DNA of 64,000 nt from Rhodovulum steppense (GTDB lineage Bacteria; Pseudomonadota; Alphaproteobacteria; Rhodobacterales; Rhodobacteraceae): the NCBI RefSeq assembly GCF_004339675.1, contig NZ_SLVM01000015.1, positions 33,597 to 97,596 of the forward strand, written 5' to 3'. Shown here piece by piece: positions 29,294 through 37,491 of the stretch. Each line of letters begins with the position of its first letter. Position 1 is the first letter of the stretch. The notes beneath the pieces are model-generated. The model was not told the DNA's origin, did no database searches, and worked only from the letters and a program-made list of their open reading frames with translations. Made by a program: the position numbers and the translations under genes.

Positions 29294-29740
29294 TCACCGC
29301 ATGCCCCGTTTGGTCGGGGGCGCGGGCCCGCGGACGGATGCCACCTCGCTCATGCCCTTGCGGATGGTTCCCGCCATGCCCATCAGGGGGCTCCCGGTCG
29401 CCTCGCGGACTTCGAGACCGCGGTGGCCGACCTTCCGGAGCCCCTCGGGGACGGACCGGCCGAAGCCCTTGCAGACCACAAGCAGGCGGCGGCCGGCGGT
29501 CGGCCGATTGGCGTCGCGGGGGCCGGAGGGCGGTGGGCCGTGATCGCGCATCAGGGGCCACTCCTGGGCGGGCGCTTCGCAGGGCGCGCGTTCCCGGCGA
29601 GGTCGAGATGTATCCGGTGCCCGATCCCGCCGCCGGTCATGGGAAGATCGCGCGCCGATCGCGTCGGCGACGGTGGCGCCTTGGGCGACCGCCGACCGTC
29701 GGGCAGTCCTGATCGCGATGTTCGGCACTGGGGCAGACAT
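29294..29740 (-). CDS. Hypothetical protein, possibly frame-disrupted
   Basis: Open frame of 148 codons with a good ribosome-binding site (AGGGAG eight bases before the ATG at 29740). The first third (NIAIRTARRSAVAQGATVAD) and last third (RRLLVVCKGFGRSVPEGLRK) use G/C-ending codons. The middle (about 29560-29650) does not, whereas the neighbouring frame there reads cleanly (DLPMTGGGIGHRIHLDLAGN). This pattern suggests compensating frameshifts and a decayed gene. No family is recognised. Confidence 0.35.
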   Translation of the reverse strand: MSAPVPNIAIRTARRSAVAQGATVADAIGARSSHDRRRDRAPDTSRPRRERAPCEAPAQEWPLMRDHGPPPSGPRDANRPTAGRRLLVVCKGFGRSVPEGLRKVGHRGLEVREATGSPLMGMAGTIRKGMSEVASVRGPAPPTKRGMR

Positions 29741-30684
29741 GCCATTCTCCCTGGGATCGACAGGAGGTACATTGGCTGGTTTGGGAGAACCCGAAGCGAA
29801 TTCCTCGGCGCCGATGGAACAGGACAGCCGCCGAGTTCGGTCACCTGCATCCTGCATCCTGCATCCTGGATCCTGCAGACTTGCCGCGGGCATGAGGGCC
29901 ATGGTCTCTGGCGCGTCCTGCGGTTCGCGAGAGGAGATTGCCCGTGAACCGTAGGCTGCGATCGGACAAGGCTCTACCGGACCACCGTCCCCGGTGCGTC
30001 GAAGGACCGGGGTAGCCCGACAGGATGCTCTATCGGTGGTGCTGGGCGGATAGCTGCCGTTCGCTGCAGAGGCGAAGCGGCTCGCCAAGATCTGGAAGAG
30101 CTGCCATTCGCAGCGCTCACGGGCGGCCGTAGCCTCGATCTTTCATCAGAGATTCGCTGTGCTATGCCCGAGCGGCGGGAATGCGCAGGATAGCTCGCTC
30201 TGCAACGTCAATGTCACCGGACAAGATGCAAGGGGGCAAGCGACCCGGAGTTTCTTCGACCGGTTCGTTCCCCGCCGCAATGCGGCGTGGTTCGCGGCCG
30301 TTCGTGCGGACCGCAGCGAGAACTGCCAGCGGGAATTGCGTTGTCGAACCGTGCTGTCATTCGATCTCTTGCAACCGGCTTTGGCATGGAACTCGCACCA
30401 TGGCGAACATCACCTGTCGAATGCACGGGTTCCGCGTCGCGCGGGGTAACCCCAAGGGCATCAGTTCGTCGCACGATTTCGCGCGCGACGTTGCGTGCCC
30501 CTTCACGATACCGGGCTCAGGCTGCTCGCCCCTTGCCAGCAGCGCCGGTCCAGCAGACCCCGATATGAATGTTTTTCTTATATTTCCAAAAGGCTTGCGT
30601 GGCGGAAACAAGGGCGACGGCCGATACGGGTTTGGGCCGTCAGACCGGCTTTTCCCAACGAAAGGAACCGAAAGGAACCGAAAG
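29741..30684. other. Long intergenic region upstream of mop
   Basis: About 940 bp without a supported gene. An open frame runs into mop from 30181, but its upstream part has no family resemblance or start signal. The region contains the heptamer repeat at 29844-29878 and an AT-rich patch at 30561-30590 (CGATATGA ... TTATATTTCC) that could be a degenerate Mo-box or the mop promoter. Confidence 0.45.
29844..29878. repeat. Heptanucleotide tandem repeat (CCTGCAT)
   Basis: Five consecutive 7-bp units: CCTGCAT three times, then CCTGGAT and CCTGCAG. It lies in noncoding sequence about 100 bp upstream of the 29740 start codon. Confidence 0.8.
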
Positions 30685-30687
30685 GTG
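30658..30687 (+). repeat. 10-bp tandem repeat forming the mop ribosome-binding site
   Basis: Two full copies and most of a third of the unit CGAAAGGAAC end directly at the mop GTG start. Each copy carries an AAAGGA core, so up to three Shine-Dalgarno-like sites are stacked with a 10-base period. Only the nearer copies have useful spacing. Confidence 0.7.
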
Positions 30688-30891
30688 AAGCTGAGTGCAC
30701 GAAACATCCTTGCTGGCACAGTAACCGAAGTCGAGACGGGAACCGTCACGACCCATGTCAAGATCGACGTCGGCGGTGCGACGGTTACGGCATCGATCAC
30801 CAACGAGGCGGCATCCGATCTGGGGCTCAAGGTGGGTGACAAGGCGAGCGCCATCATCAAGTCGACCGACGTCATCGTCGGCAAGCACTAG
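30685..30891 (+). CDS. mop: Molbindin (molybdenum-pterin/molybdate-binding protein Mop)
   Basis: Cytoplasmic molybdate-binding protein of 68 residues forming hexamers that store molybdate or tungstate. The whole protein is one Mop/TOBE-like domain: KLSARNILAGTVTEVETG, VTTHVKIDVGG, TVTASITNEAASDLGLKVGD and SAIIKSTDVIVG, all with the family's binding signatures. Translation starts at GTG 30685 after stacked AAAGGA sites. Unlike other units of this island it has no well-formed Mo-box upstream. In R. capsulatus mop is activated by MopA; the same may apply here. Confidence 0.93.
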   Translation: MKLSARNILAGTVTEVETGTVTTHVKIDVGGATVTASITNEAASDLGLKVGDKASAIIKSTDVIVGKH

Positions 30892-31061
30892 GGCCGAGCC
30901 TCGCACGGCGTCACATCGCCTGCCCGACGGGGCGACATCTCGCGTGGCGCCCTGTCTCGCACCCCCCCCAAAAAATCCGGGCACGAAACCCTCTGGCTTG
31001 GGCCCCCGCATGTCTCGACAATGAAGCAGCGGTCCCGGGAGCACGCGTGATTGTGTGGTCC

Positions 31062-31081
31062 CCGGGCGCCCCGGTGCCCGG
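31062..31081. terminator. Hairpin between convergent mop and tsaA-like gene
   Basis: CCGGGC, an eight-base loop and GCCCGG form a 6-bp GC stem in the gap between the two convergent genes. There is no T run, so termination is a weak inference. Confidence 0.3.
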
Positions 31082-31122
31082 TCCTGGTGGCTGTGCGGCT
31101 GGAGGAAGGGCCCCGCAATCGC

Positions 31123-31593
31123 TCAGTGGTTCGGGCAGGGCTGCCCGCCGTAGTCGGGCTTGAGGTCGATCAGGGGCGTACCGTCCACGCAATCGAGCCC
31201 GCGCACGGTCAGTACATTGCCCTCGCGCCCCAGCAGGGTCACCACCGACGAGGCGACCGGGTTGGGCCTGTTCGGCGAGCGCATCGCGAAGGTGCCGATG
31301 GTGGTGCCATCGTTGCGGGGGCTCTGCCGGACAAGGTCGCGCCGGGCGCCGTCCATCCAGTAGAGCAGTTGCAGTCGGTCCCTGGTTTCGATGCCTGCCA
31401 GCGCCTCGGCCCAGTGCGGGGCGATCTCGATCCGGCAGACGGGGCCCGCGACCGGGTCGCCTTGGCGGGGGCAGTCACGCGCGGTTTGCCAGGGCGTGCG
31501 CAAGCGGCCGATGAACCAGACCAGCGCATCGGCCTGGCGGGGAATGGGGACGAAGATTTCTCCGGCCCGGATGGTCGCCTTGGTGCCTTCCAT
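31123..31593 (-). CDS. TsaA/TrmO-family (SAM-binding) protein, copy 1
   Basis: Protein of 156 residues of the TsaA-like beta-barrel family, to which the tRNA m6t6A37 methyltransferase TrmO belongs. Conserved stretches are WFIGRLRTPW, ARDCPRQGDP, LQLLYWMDGARRDLVRQSPR, the SAM-site motif GTFAMRSPNRPNPVASS and VRGLDCVDGTPLIDLKPDY. The ATG at 31593 follows GAGGAAAGG. It is read away from a Mo-box at 31736-31760 shared with the divergent modD-like gene. Placement in a molybdenum regulon suggests a metal-linked role rather than, or besides, tRNA modification; that is inference. Confidence 0.85.
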   Translation of the reverse strand: MEGTKATIRAGEIFVPIPRQADALVWFIGRLRTPWQTARDCPRQGDPVAGPVCRIEIAPHWAEALAGIETRDRLQLLYWMDGARRDLVRQSPRNDGTTIGTFAMRSPNRPNPVASSVVTLLGREGNVLTVRGLDCVDGTPLIDLKPDYGGQPCPNH

Positions 31594-31735
31594 TTTATGT
31601 CCTTTCCTCGATCTGGGCCTTGCAGGGCCGTTCGCGTGTGGCCAAAGCGACATCCGCGTCGGATTCGCGACGAACGCTCGACCGGATGCGCCGGTTTCCC
31701 GGCGAAACGGCTTGGCACGGTTCCTGCTTCATCGT

Positions 31736-31760
31736 CGCTATAAAGATGACTCACATATCG
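31736..31760. promoter_or_regulatory. Mo-box A
   Basis: CGCTATAA-N8-CACATATCG, an imperfect member of the 25-bp inverted repeat family of this island. It sits midway between the divergent tsaA-like (143 bp) and modD-like (148 bp) start codons, so it could control both. Confidence 0.65.
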
Positions 31761-31907
31761 CCTGACACGCTAGGCACGGACAAGCGGATGAGCAACCGGC
31801 AGGCTGCCGCCTCGGGAAAGGCATCTGGCGGATATCCGTTTTCTGCCCGTTTCGACCGGGGTTTGCCCATGTCTGCGGCGGCGATGTGATGCAAGGGATC
31901 CGATGAC

Positions 31908-32747
31908 ATGCTTCTTCTCGACGACACCGCGCTGACCTGCCTTCTGAAACGGGATCCGGCAACCGCCGCACACGCCGGGTCCAGCCCCGCCCTTGGGCAC
32001 CGGCTGGCCACGGTCGCGATGCGGGCCCGCGCCCCCGGGACCGCTTGCGGCACCGAGGAAGGCGCGCGGATGTTCGCGTTGCTGGGCTGTGCGGCGGACG
32101 TCGCGGTGGAAAGCGGCGCGACGGTTGGTCCGGGCGACCTGCTGCTGGCCGCGCGGGGGCCGGCGGCGGCGCTTCTGTCGGGATGGCAGTCCGTGCAGGG
32201 GCTGATCGAATGGGCCTCGGGCGTGGCCGGATCGACAGCCGGGATCGTGCGGGCGGCGCGGGCGGCCAATCCCGGGATCGTCGTCGCCTGCCCGCAGAAG
32301 GCGATCCCCGGTGCGCGACCGCTGGCGCTGAAGGCGGTGACGGCAGGCGGGGTGGCGATGCAGCGTGGCAGGGCGCGGGATGCGGTGCTGGTTCTTGCCG
32401 AGCACCGGGCCTTCGGAGGGCACGAGGGCCTTGTCGCGCGCATCCGTCAGCTGCGCGCGGCCGATCCGGGCCAGGGCATCGTGGTCGAGGTCGGCTCCTG
32501 CGAGGATGCGCTCTGTGCCGCGGGATACGGGGCCGACACCGTCCAGCTGGCGCGTATGACGCCGGCCGAGGTCGCCGCGACGGCACGGGCTCTGGCGGCC
32601 GGCTGGAACGGCGAACTTGTCGTGACGGGATCCATCGGTGAGGACATGGCGGCGGCCTATGCGACTTCGGGGGCGCATGTGTTGTCGACCTCGGCGCCCT
32701 ACCATTCCGCGCCCGAGGAGATCGACGTGGCGTTCGAGGCGGGCTGA
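31908..32747 (+). CDS. ModD-like protein, diverged copy
   Basis: Protein of 279 residues of the ModD group (quinolinate phosphoribosyltransferase fold), closely related to the second copy at 34447-35283 (MLLLDDTALTCLLK..., WASGVAGSTAGIVRAARAAN, EHRAFGG, TSAPYHSAP). Two signatures kept in the other copy are changed: the N-terminal EDLPHGDLTT becomes RDPATAAHAG, and the active-site TRK of VACTRKPAP becomes VACPQKAIP. Loss of these positively charged and acidic residues suggests changed or lost catalysis. ModD function is not established. Divergent from the tsaA-like gene under Mo-box A. Confidence 0.8.
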   Translation: MLLLDDTALTCLLKRDPATAAHAGSSPALGHRLATVAMRARAPGTACGTEEGARMFALLGCAADVAVESGATVGPGDLLLAARGPAAALLSGWQSVQGLIEWASGVAGSTAGIVRAARAANPGIVVACPQKAIPGARPLALKAVTAGGVAMQRGRARDAVLVLAEHRAFGGHEGLVARIRQLRAADPGQGIVVEVGSCEDALCAAGYGADTVQLARMTPAEVAATARALAAGWNGELVVTGSIGEDMAAAYATSGAHVLSTSAPYHSAPEEIDVAFEAG

Positions 32748-32849
32748 GCCGCGATCGCGCCCGGGATGGGGGCGGTGCGGATCTCGTGGCGCCCCACGTC
32801 CTGCCCGCCCGCATCGTCACCGTCGAACGGACCGGCGCTGGCGCGGCGG

Positions 32850-34340
32850 CTAGACCTTTGGCAGGACGAGGCCCGGGCCCCGTGCCGCGCCCCTGCCCGA
32901 GTCGCTGCCATGCCCGTGGCCGCCGCAACCGCAGCCGCCACCGCAACCGCCACCCCGGCCGTGGCCATGCCCGCCGCCGCCGCAGGCGCCTTGCGTGCAG
33001 GCGTCGCCGCGGGTGGGGGCGTGGGCCGGGGCGATGGCCGCAAGCGGGACAATGGCCGGACCCTTGCCATGCCCATGACCGCCTACGTTGAACACCGGGT
33101 TCGCCACCGGTCCGCGCAGACCCGGCACGTAGGCGACAAGGAACATCCCCCAGCCCGCGCACCAGACCGCCGCCGCGGCATCGAGCAGCGGCTCGTAGGT
33201 CGCGGGCATGAGCGGCGCGGCAAGACGCAGCCCGGCCGCGGCCCAGATCAGCGCGAAGGCCCCGCCCAGCACCGGGCCGATCCGCAGCGCCCCGCCCTCG
33301 CGCCGGGCCGCGGCGCGGGAGGCGATGGACATCGCCAGCCCCGCCATCGCGCCCATCATCAGTGCGTGGATCGCGTCGGCCTCGCGCCAGGGCGTGGGGA
33401 GCAGCGCCGCAAGCCCCGTCAGAACCAGGCCGAGGGGCAGCCAGGCGAAGGCGAGGTGCAGCATCAGCGCGGGCGCGTAGCGCGCTGCAGCAAGGCTTTT
33501 CCAGCGCCGAATGCGCCAGAGTTGCGCCGCGCCCGCGGCGATCAGGACGGCGGCGGCTGCCTCCGTCGGGCCTGCCAGGGTCAGCGGAAAGGCCAGCAGC
33601 ATCAGAGCCAGCCCGATCCGGCTGGCCAGCGGGTCGATCCGGGGCAGCGGCCCGCCGCGCGGCGCCAGCCAGCCCGCGGTGAAGGCGGGCGCCATGTTGC
33701 CCGCGATCACCGAAACCTTGGTGGCGAAGAACAGCACCAGCACCCGCGTCATCTCCGCCTCGCCCGGCCAGGGAAGCGCCCCCAGCGCCGTGGCCACGAA
33801 GGCCGCATCCGCGAGGCCAAGGAATGCGATCACGGCCGGGACCGCCCAGCGGTCCCACCGCCGCTGGCTGACGATTGCCCGAAGGTAGAGCCCCGTGAAC
33901 AGGGCGTAGAAGGCCAGCCCCGGCGCCAGGACCAGGGGCAGCGGCAGCGTCTCGGCCAGCAGGGCGGCCAGACGCGCCAGCGCCCAGAGCGCGACCAGAC
34001 CGATCAGCGGCCACCCCGTCACCCGCCGCGCCCCGGTCCAACTGGGCATGACCGTGAGGAAATAGGCGGCCATCGCGGCGCCACCCACCCCCACCGTCAT
34101 CTCGTGGGCATGCCAGAGCGTCGTGGTTCCGAGGCTCGGCACCGGAAGGCCCAGTCGCAGGCCGACATGCCAGACGAGGATCGCGATCACGGCCCAGAGC
34201 GCCGAGAGCGCGAAGAATGGCCGGTTGGGCGACAGCCACATGTCGCGGTAAAGCCGCCCGCTGGCAATCCGGGCCATCCCCCCTCGGCCCCCGGCATCGC
34301 GGCCGCGCCCTGTCTGGGGCGTGATGTCGAGATCGGGCAT
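32850..34340 (-). CDS. NnrS family haem-Cu membrane protein with a Gly/His/Cys-rich tail
   Basis: Polytopic membrane protein of 496 residues, recognised as NnrS by LYRDMWLSPNRPFFALSALW, LWHAHEMTVGVGGAAMAAYF and ALMMGAMAGLAMSI; NnrS proteins bind haem and copper and ease nitric-oxide and iron stress. About twelve hydrophobic segments are visible. The last 90 residues are unusual: GGHGHGKG, then CTQGACGGGGHGHGRGGGC and further GGGC/GHGHG repeats, clearly a metal-binding tail. AGGAGCGAC precedes the ATG at 34340. It follows the modD gene on the same strand after 106 bp. Confidence 0.85.
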   Translation of the reverse strand: MPDLDITPQTGRGRDAGGRGGMARIASGRLYRDMWLSPNRPFFALSALWAVIAILVWHVGLRLGLPVPSLGTTTLWHAHEMTVGVGGAAMAAYFLTVMPSWTGARRVTGWPLIGLVALWALARLAALLAETLPLPLVLAPGLAFYALFTGLYLRAIVSQRRWDRWAVPAVIAFLGLADAAFVATALGALPWPGEAEMTRVLVLFFATKVSVIAGNMAPAFTAGWLAPRGGPLPRIDPLASRIGLALMLLAFPLTLAGPTEAAAAVLIAAGAAQLWRIRRWKSLAAARYAPALMLHLAFAWLPLGLVLTGLAALLPTPWREADAIHALMMGAMAGLAMSIASRAAARREGGALRIGPVLGGAFALIWAAAGLRLAAPLMPATYEPLLDAAAAVWCAGWGMFLVAYVPGLRGPVANPVFNVGGHGHGKGPAIVPLAAIAPAHAPTRGDACTQGACGGGGHGHGRGGGCGGGCGCGGHGHGSDSGRGAARGPGLVLPKV

Positions 34341-34446
34341 GTTCGTCGCTCCTGACGGTGGGGTCGTGGCGGATCATTAAAGGTGATTCTAATTGTCAAG
34401 TTTAGAGTGCCCCCGCCGTGGGCGGCAAGGACGCCGCCGCAGCAGC

Positions 34447-35283
34447 TCAGGCCGGTTCGATGGTGACGGCGACATCGGCCGGCTTGGCATAATAGGGGGC
34501 GGAGGTGACCAGCACCTGCGCACCGGTCGCGGCATAGGCGGCGGCGTTGGCCGCGTTTATGCCTCCCGCAGCGGCAAGACAGCCGGGCCAGCCCACGAGC
34601 GTCTCGGCCGTGGCCGCCACATCCTCGGGCGCGAATTTCTCCAGTTGCAGCACGTCCGCGCCGGCCTCGGCGGCATGCAGGGCATCGTCCCGCGTCGTGA
34701 CCTCGACGACGATGCGCCGCTCGGGACAGGCGGCACGCAGCCGCGCGATCTGGGGGGCGAGCGCATCGGCGCCGCCGAAAATCCGGTGCTCGGGGAACAG
34801 CAAAACCGTCTCGGAAAGGCCCGTCCGGTGGATCTCGGCGCCGCCCGCGACGATGGCCCTCAGCGACAGCGCGCGGGTGAAGGGGGCGGGCTTGCGGGTG
34901 CAGGCCACGACGATGCCGGGAGCGGTCGCACGGGCCGCGTCCACGATGCCGGCGGCAGAGGTGGCGATGCCCGAGGCCCATTCGGTCAGGGTCTGTGCGA
35001 CCTTCCAGCCGGCATGCAGCGCTTCGGCCCGGCCGCGCGCGACGAGCAACGTCTCGCCCGCCGCGGTCCGCTGCCCGGTCGGCGCGTGCAGCTCCGCCTC
35101 GGCCCCCAGCAGGGCGAAGATCCGCGCCGCCTCCTCGCTGCCGCAGACGGTCATCGCCCCGCGGGCGCGCATGGTCAGCACGCCCGGAAGCGCCCCGATC
35201 CCGAGGCTGCGGGTGGTCAGGTCGCCATGGGGCAGGTCTTCCTTCAGCAGGCGCAGCAGGGCGTCGTCATCGAGGGGGAACAT
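34447..35283 (-). CDS. modD: ModD protein (nicotinate-nucleotide pyrophosphorylase-like)
   Basis: ModD homologue of 278 residues, related to NadC and ending the mod operon as in Rhodobacter capsulatus. The fold signatures are intact: KEDLPHGDLTTRSLGIG, TRKPAPFTRALSLRAIVAGG with the TRK motif of phosphoribosyltransferases, PEHRIFGG and VLQLEKFAPEDVAATAE. The role of ModD in molybdenum use is not known. Its ATG overlaps the end of the upstream ATPase gene by 40 bp, so it is translationally linked to the second importer. Confidence 0.88.
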   Translation of the reverse strand: MFPLDDDALLRLLKEDLPHGDLTTRSLGIGALPGVLTMRARGAMTVCGSEEAARIFALLGAEAELHAPTGQRTAAGETLLVARGRAEALHAGWKVAQTLTEWASGIATSAAGIVDAARATAPGIVVACTRKPAPFTRALSLRAIVAGGAEIHRTGLSETVLLFPEHRIFGGADALAPQIARLRAACPERRIVVEVTTRDDALHAAEAGADVLQLEKFAPEDVAATAETLVGWPGCLAAAGGINAANAAAYAATGAQVLVTSAPYYAKPADVAVTIEPA

Positions 35284-35927
35284 GAGGGGGCGGTCCTTTC
35301 GGTCAGGGTGCCATCGGCGATGCGGACCGAGCGGTCGGCGAGCGCCGCAGCCTCGGCCGGGTCATGGGTGACGATCAGCGCGGTGATGCCCAGCCGGCGG
35401 CGCAGCGCATCGACCTCGCGCCAGAGCGCGCCCCGGGTGGCGTGATCGAGATTGGCGAAGGGTTCGTCGAGCAGCAGGAGCCGCGGCCTGCAGACGAGGG
35501 CGCGCGCCAACGCCGCGCGCTGGCGTTCCCCGCCCGACAGGCTGGCGGGGCGGCGGCTGGCGCGGTGGTCGATGGCGCAAAGCGCCAGCGTCTCGGCCAC
35601 GCGGGCGGCGCGCGCGGCGCGGTCGAGGCCGCGGAACACCAGCGGCAGGTGCAGGTTGTTCGCCACGCTGAGATGGGGAAACAGGTGCAGATCCTGGCTC
35701 ATGTAGCCGATGCCGCGGCGATGGGGCGGCAGCCAGGTCAGCTCGCCCCCGTCAAGCAGAACCCGGCCCCGGTGCGGCAAGAGCCCCGCGACGATCTTCA
35801 GCAGTGTGCTTTTCCCCGCGCCCGAGGGGCCGAGCACCGCCACCGCCTCGCCCGGCCTGACGGTCAGATCGAGCGGGGCCAGCACCGCGTTCGCCACGCC
35901 CTCAAGCCGCAAACCGGACATCCGCAT
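35244..35927 (-). CDS. ABC transporter ATPase of a second molybdate/tungstate-type importer
   Basis: ATP-binding subunit of 227 residues: Walker A GPSGAGKST, Q-loop MSQDLHLFPHL, signature [15 protein letters not shown] and Walker B LLLLDEPFANLD. It ends without the C-terminal Mop/TOBE domain carried by the ModC encoded upstream, so it lacks that regulatory oxyanion site. It overlaps the permease start by 26 bp and modD by 40 bp. The last residues (SCSPSMTTPCCAC) are read across the modD start. Confidence 0.88.
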   Translation of the reverse strand: MRMSGLRLEGVANAVLAPLDLTVRPGEAVAVLGPSGAGKSTLLKIVAGLLPHRGRVLLDGGELTWLPPHRRGIGYMSQDLHLFPHLSVANNLHLPLVFRGLDRAARAARVAETLALCAIDHRASRRPASLSGGERQRAALARALVCRPRLLLLDEPFANLDHATRGALWREVDALRRRLGITALIVTHDPAEAAALADRSVRIADGTLTERTAPSCSPSMTTPCCAC

Positions 35928-36720
35928 CCTCCCGCAGGCTGTCGTCGCGCTCGGCGGTCAGCAGGCGGATCGCCAGCAGCAGCGCGAAGGCCAGCGCCAG
36001 CAGGATCAGCGCGCAGGCGATGGCAATGTCGGTCCGGCCGCTGGCGATGTTGAGGAAAACCGCCATCGGCAGCGTCTCGGTCTGCATCCGGGTGGCGCCC
36101 GCCACCATCAGCGTCGCGCCGAATTCCCCCAGCGCGCGGGCCCAGCCCAGCACGGCCGCGGCCAGCAGCGCCCGGCCCGCCATCGGCACCTCGACCAGCA
36201 GGAACGCCCAGAACGGCGGGATGCCCAGCGTCGCGGCATTGGCGGCAAAGCCCGGATCGACCGCGCCGAAGGCCGCCCGCGCCGAGCGCACGATGACCGA
36301 GGTTGCGATATAGGTCTGCGCGAGGATCACGCCCGCGGGCGAGAACAGCAGTTCGAGGCCCATCGCACTCAGCGCGCCGCCCACCGGCGCCTCGCGTCCC
36401 AGCAGGAACAGCAGGCCGATGCCCGCGACCAGCGGCGGGGTGACCATGGGCAGGTCGAGGATGGTCTCGACGACCGGCTTGCCCGGAAACCGGCGCCGGG
36501 CCAGCAGCCAGGCGCTCGGCACGCCGAGGGCCAGCGCCAGCGCCAGCGCCGTCAGCGAGGACCGCAGCGACATCGCCACCGCAAAGCGCGTCTCGTCCGA
36601 GGCCAGCGCCTCGGCGAGCGACGCAAGCGGCAACTGGCTGGCGAGCGCCCCGACCGCCCCGAGGATGGTGGCCACGATCAGGACGAGGGGCGCCCAGACG
36701 AGGACCGCGAGCACCCGCAT
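35902..36720 (-). CDS. ABC transporter permease, ModB/WtpB-like
   Basis: Membrane permease of 272 residues with about six hydrophobic helices and the EAA-type loop (FAANAATLGIPPFWAFLLVE) followed by GWARALGEFGATLMVAGAT, the ModB/WtpB/CysT signature. It lies between the binding protein (5 bp gap) and the ATPase (overlap). Oxyanion transport is supported by this signature and its position in the mod operon; whether molybdate, tungstate or another oxyanion is preferred cannot be told. Confidence 0.88.
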   Translation of the reverse strand: MRVLAVLVWAPLVLIVATILGAVGALASQLPLASLAEALASDETRFAVAMSLRSSLTALALALALGVPSAWLLARRRFPGKPVVETILDLPMVTPPLVAGIGLLFLLGREAPVGGALSAMGLELLFSPAGVILAQTYIATSVIVRSARAAFGAVDPGFAANAATLGIPPFWAFLLVEVPMAGRALLAAAVLGWARALGEFGATLMVAGATRMQTETLPMAVFLNIASGRTDIAIACALILLALAFALLLAIRLLTAERDDSLREDADVRFAA

Positions 36721-36725
36721 GCCGC

Positions 36726-37478
36726 CTACTCCCGGGCCGGGCCGAAGCCCGCCGCGTCGAAGGCCGCGCGGCCCTCGTCCGAGGCGAGGAAGGCCACGAA
36801 ATCGGCCGCGATCCCGGGATGCTTCGAGGTCGAGAGCACGCCGCCGGTGATCTCCTCGGCCGCGTAGCAGTCCTGCGGAATCCCGATCAGCGCGATCTTC
36901 TCGCCATGGGGCAGCGCGGCCGAGACCGACAGGATCGCGGCGTCGACATTGCCCTCGGCCACGTAGAGCGCAAGCTGTTGCAGGGTTGTGGCGCGCACGA
37001 CCGTTTTGGCCCGGATAGCCTGCGCGTCACCGCACGTCTCCATGATCTCGTCGGCGGTGCGCCCCAGCGCCATCGCCTCCGGATCACCCAGCGCCAGCCT
37101 GAGTCCGGGGCGGGCAAGATCGCCCACGCCGGCGATCTTTCCGGCCTGCGCCCTGGCCACCCCGATCGCGGCGCCGTGGATGCCGAGGGCCGTCACGCCC
37201 GCGATCTTGCCCTCAGCCTCCAGCGTGTCGGAGAAGAACCTCGTACCCGCGAGGAAGACATCGCCCTGCCCGGTGGTCTCGAACCGGGCAAGGATCTGGC
37301 CCGTGCCGCCGTATTCGAGGACGATTTTGTGACCTGTCACCGCCTCGAACCGCTCTGCGAGGGGCTCGACCGCGGGGCGCAGCCCGGCGCCGGAATAGAC
37401 GAAAAGCGTTTCGGCATGGGCGCCGGCGGCGTACAAGGCGGCCGAGAGCACGAGGCCGAGCCTCAGACGGGATCGCAT
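36726..37478 (-). CDS. Periplasmic oxyanion-binding protein, ModA/WtpA-like
   Basis: Solute-binding protein of 250 residues with signal peptide (MRSRLRLGLVLSAALYAAGA-HA). The mature N-terminus LFVYSGAGLRPAVEPLAERF and GGTGQILARFETTGQGDVFL follow the type II ModA/WtpA fold, in which the first Ser-Gly-Ala loop contacts the oxyanion. AAGGAGATA precedes the ATG at 37478. It starts 13 bp behind modC, so two complete importers are read from one operon. Confidence 0.85.
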   Translation of the reverse strand: MRSRLRLGLVLSAALYAAGAHAETLFVYSGAGLRPAVEPLAERFEAVTGHKIVLEYGGTGQILARFETTGQGDVFLAGTRFFSDTLEAEGKIAGVTALGIHGAAIGVARAQAGKIAGVGDLARPGLRLALGDPEAMALGRTADEIMETCGDAQAIRAKTVVRATTLQQLALYVAEGNVDAAILSVSAALPHGEKIALIGIPQDCYAAEEITGGVLSTSKHPGIAADFVAFLASDEGRAAFDAAGFGPARE

Positions 37479-37491
37479 GTCGATATCTCCT

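Noticed and set aside
29816..29837. ECF promoter at a GGAAC with the same flank (CGGCGCCGAT) as the one at 59209
   Set aside because: The base run after a 17-base spacer is CGGT, not TGTC or CGTT, and no gene begins suitably downstream.
30561..30587. An eighth Mo-box upstream of mop
   Set aside because: The half-sites are imperfect and the span is 27 rather than 25 bp, so it is only mentioned as a possible variant site.
30181..30684. N-terminal extension of mop by 168 codons
   Set aside because: Mop is a stand-alone 68-residue domain with its own GTG and stacked Shine-Dalgarno sites; the upstream part has no protein-like features.
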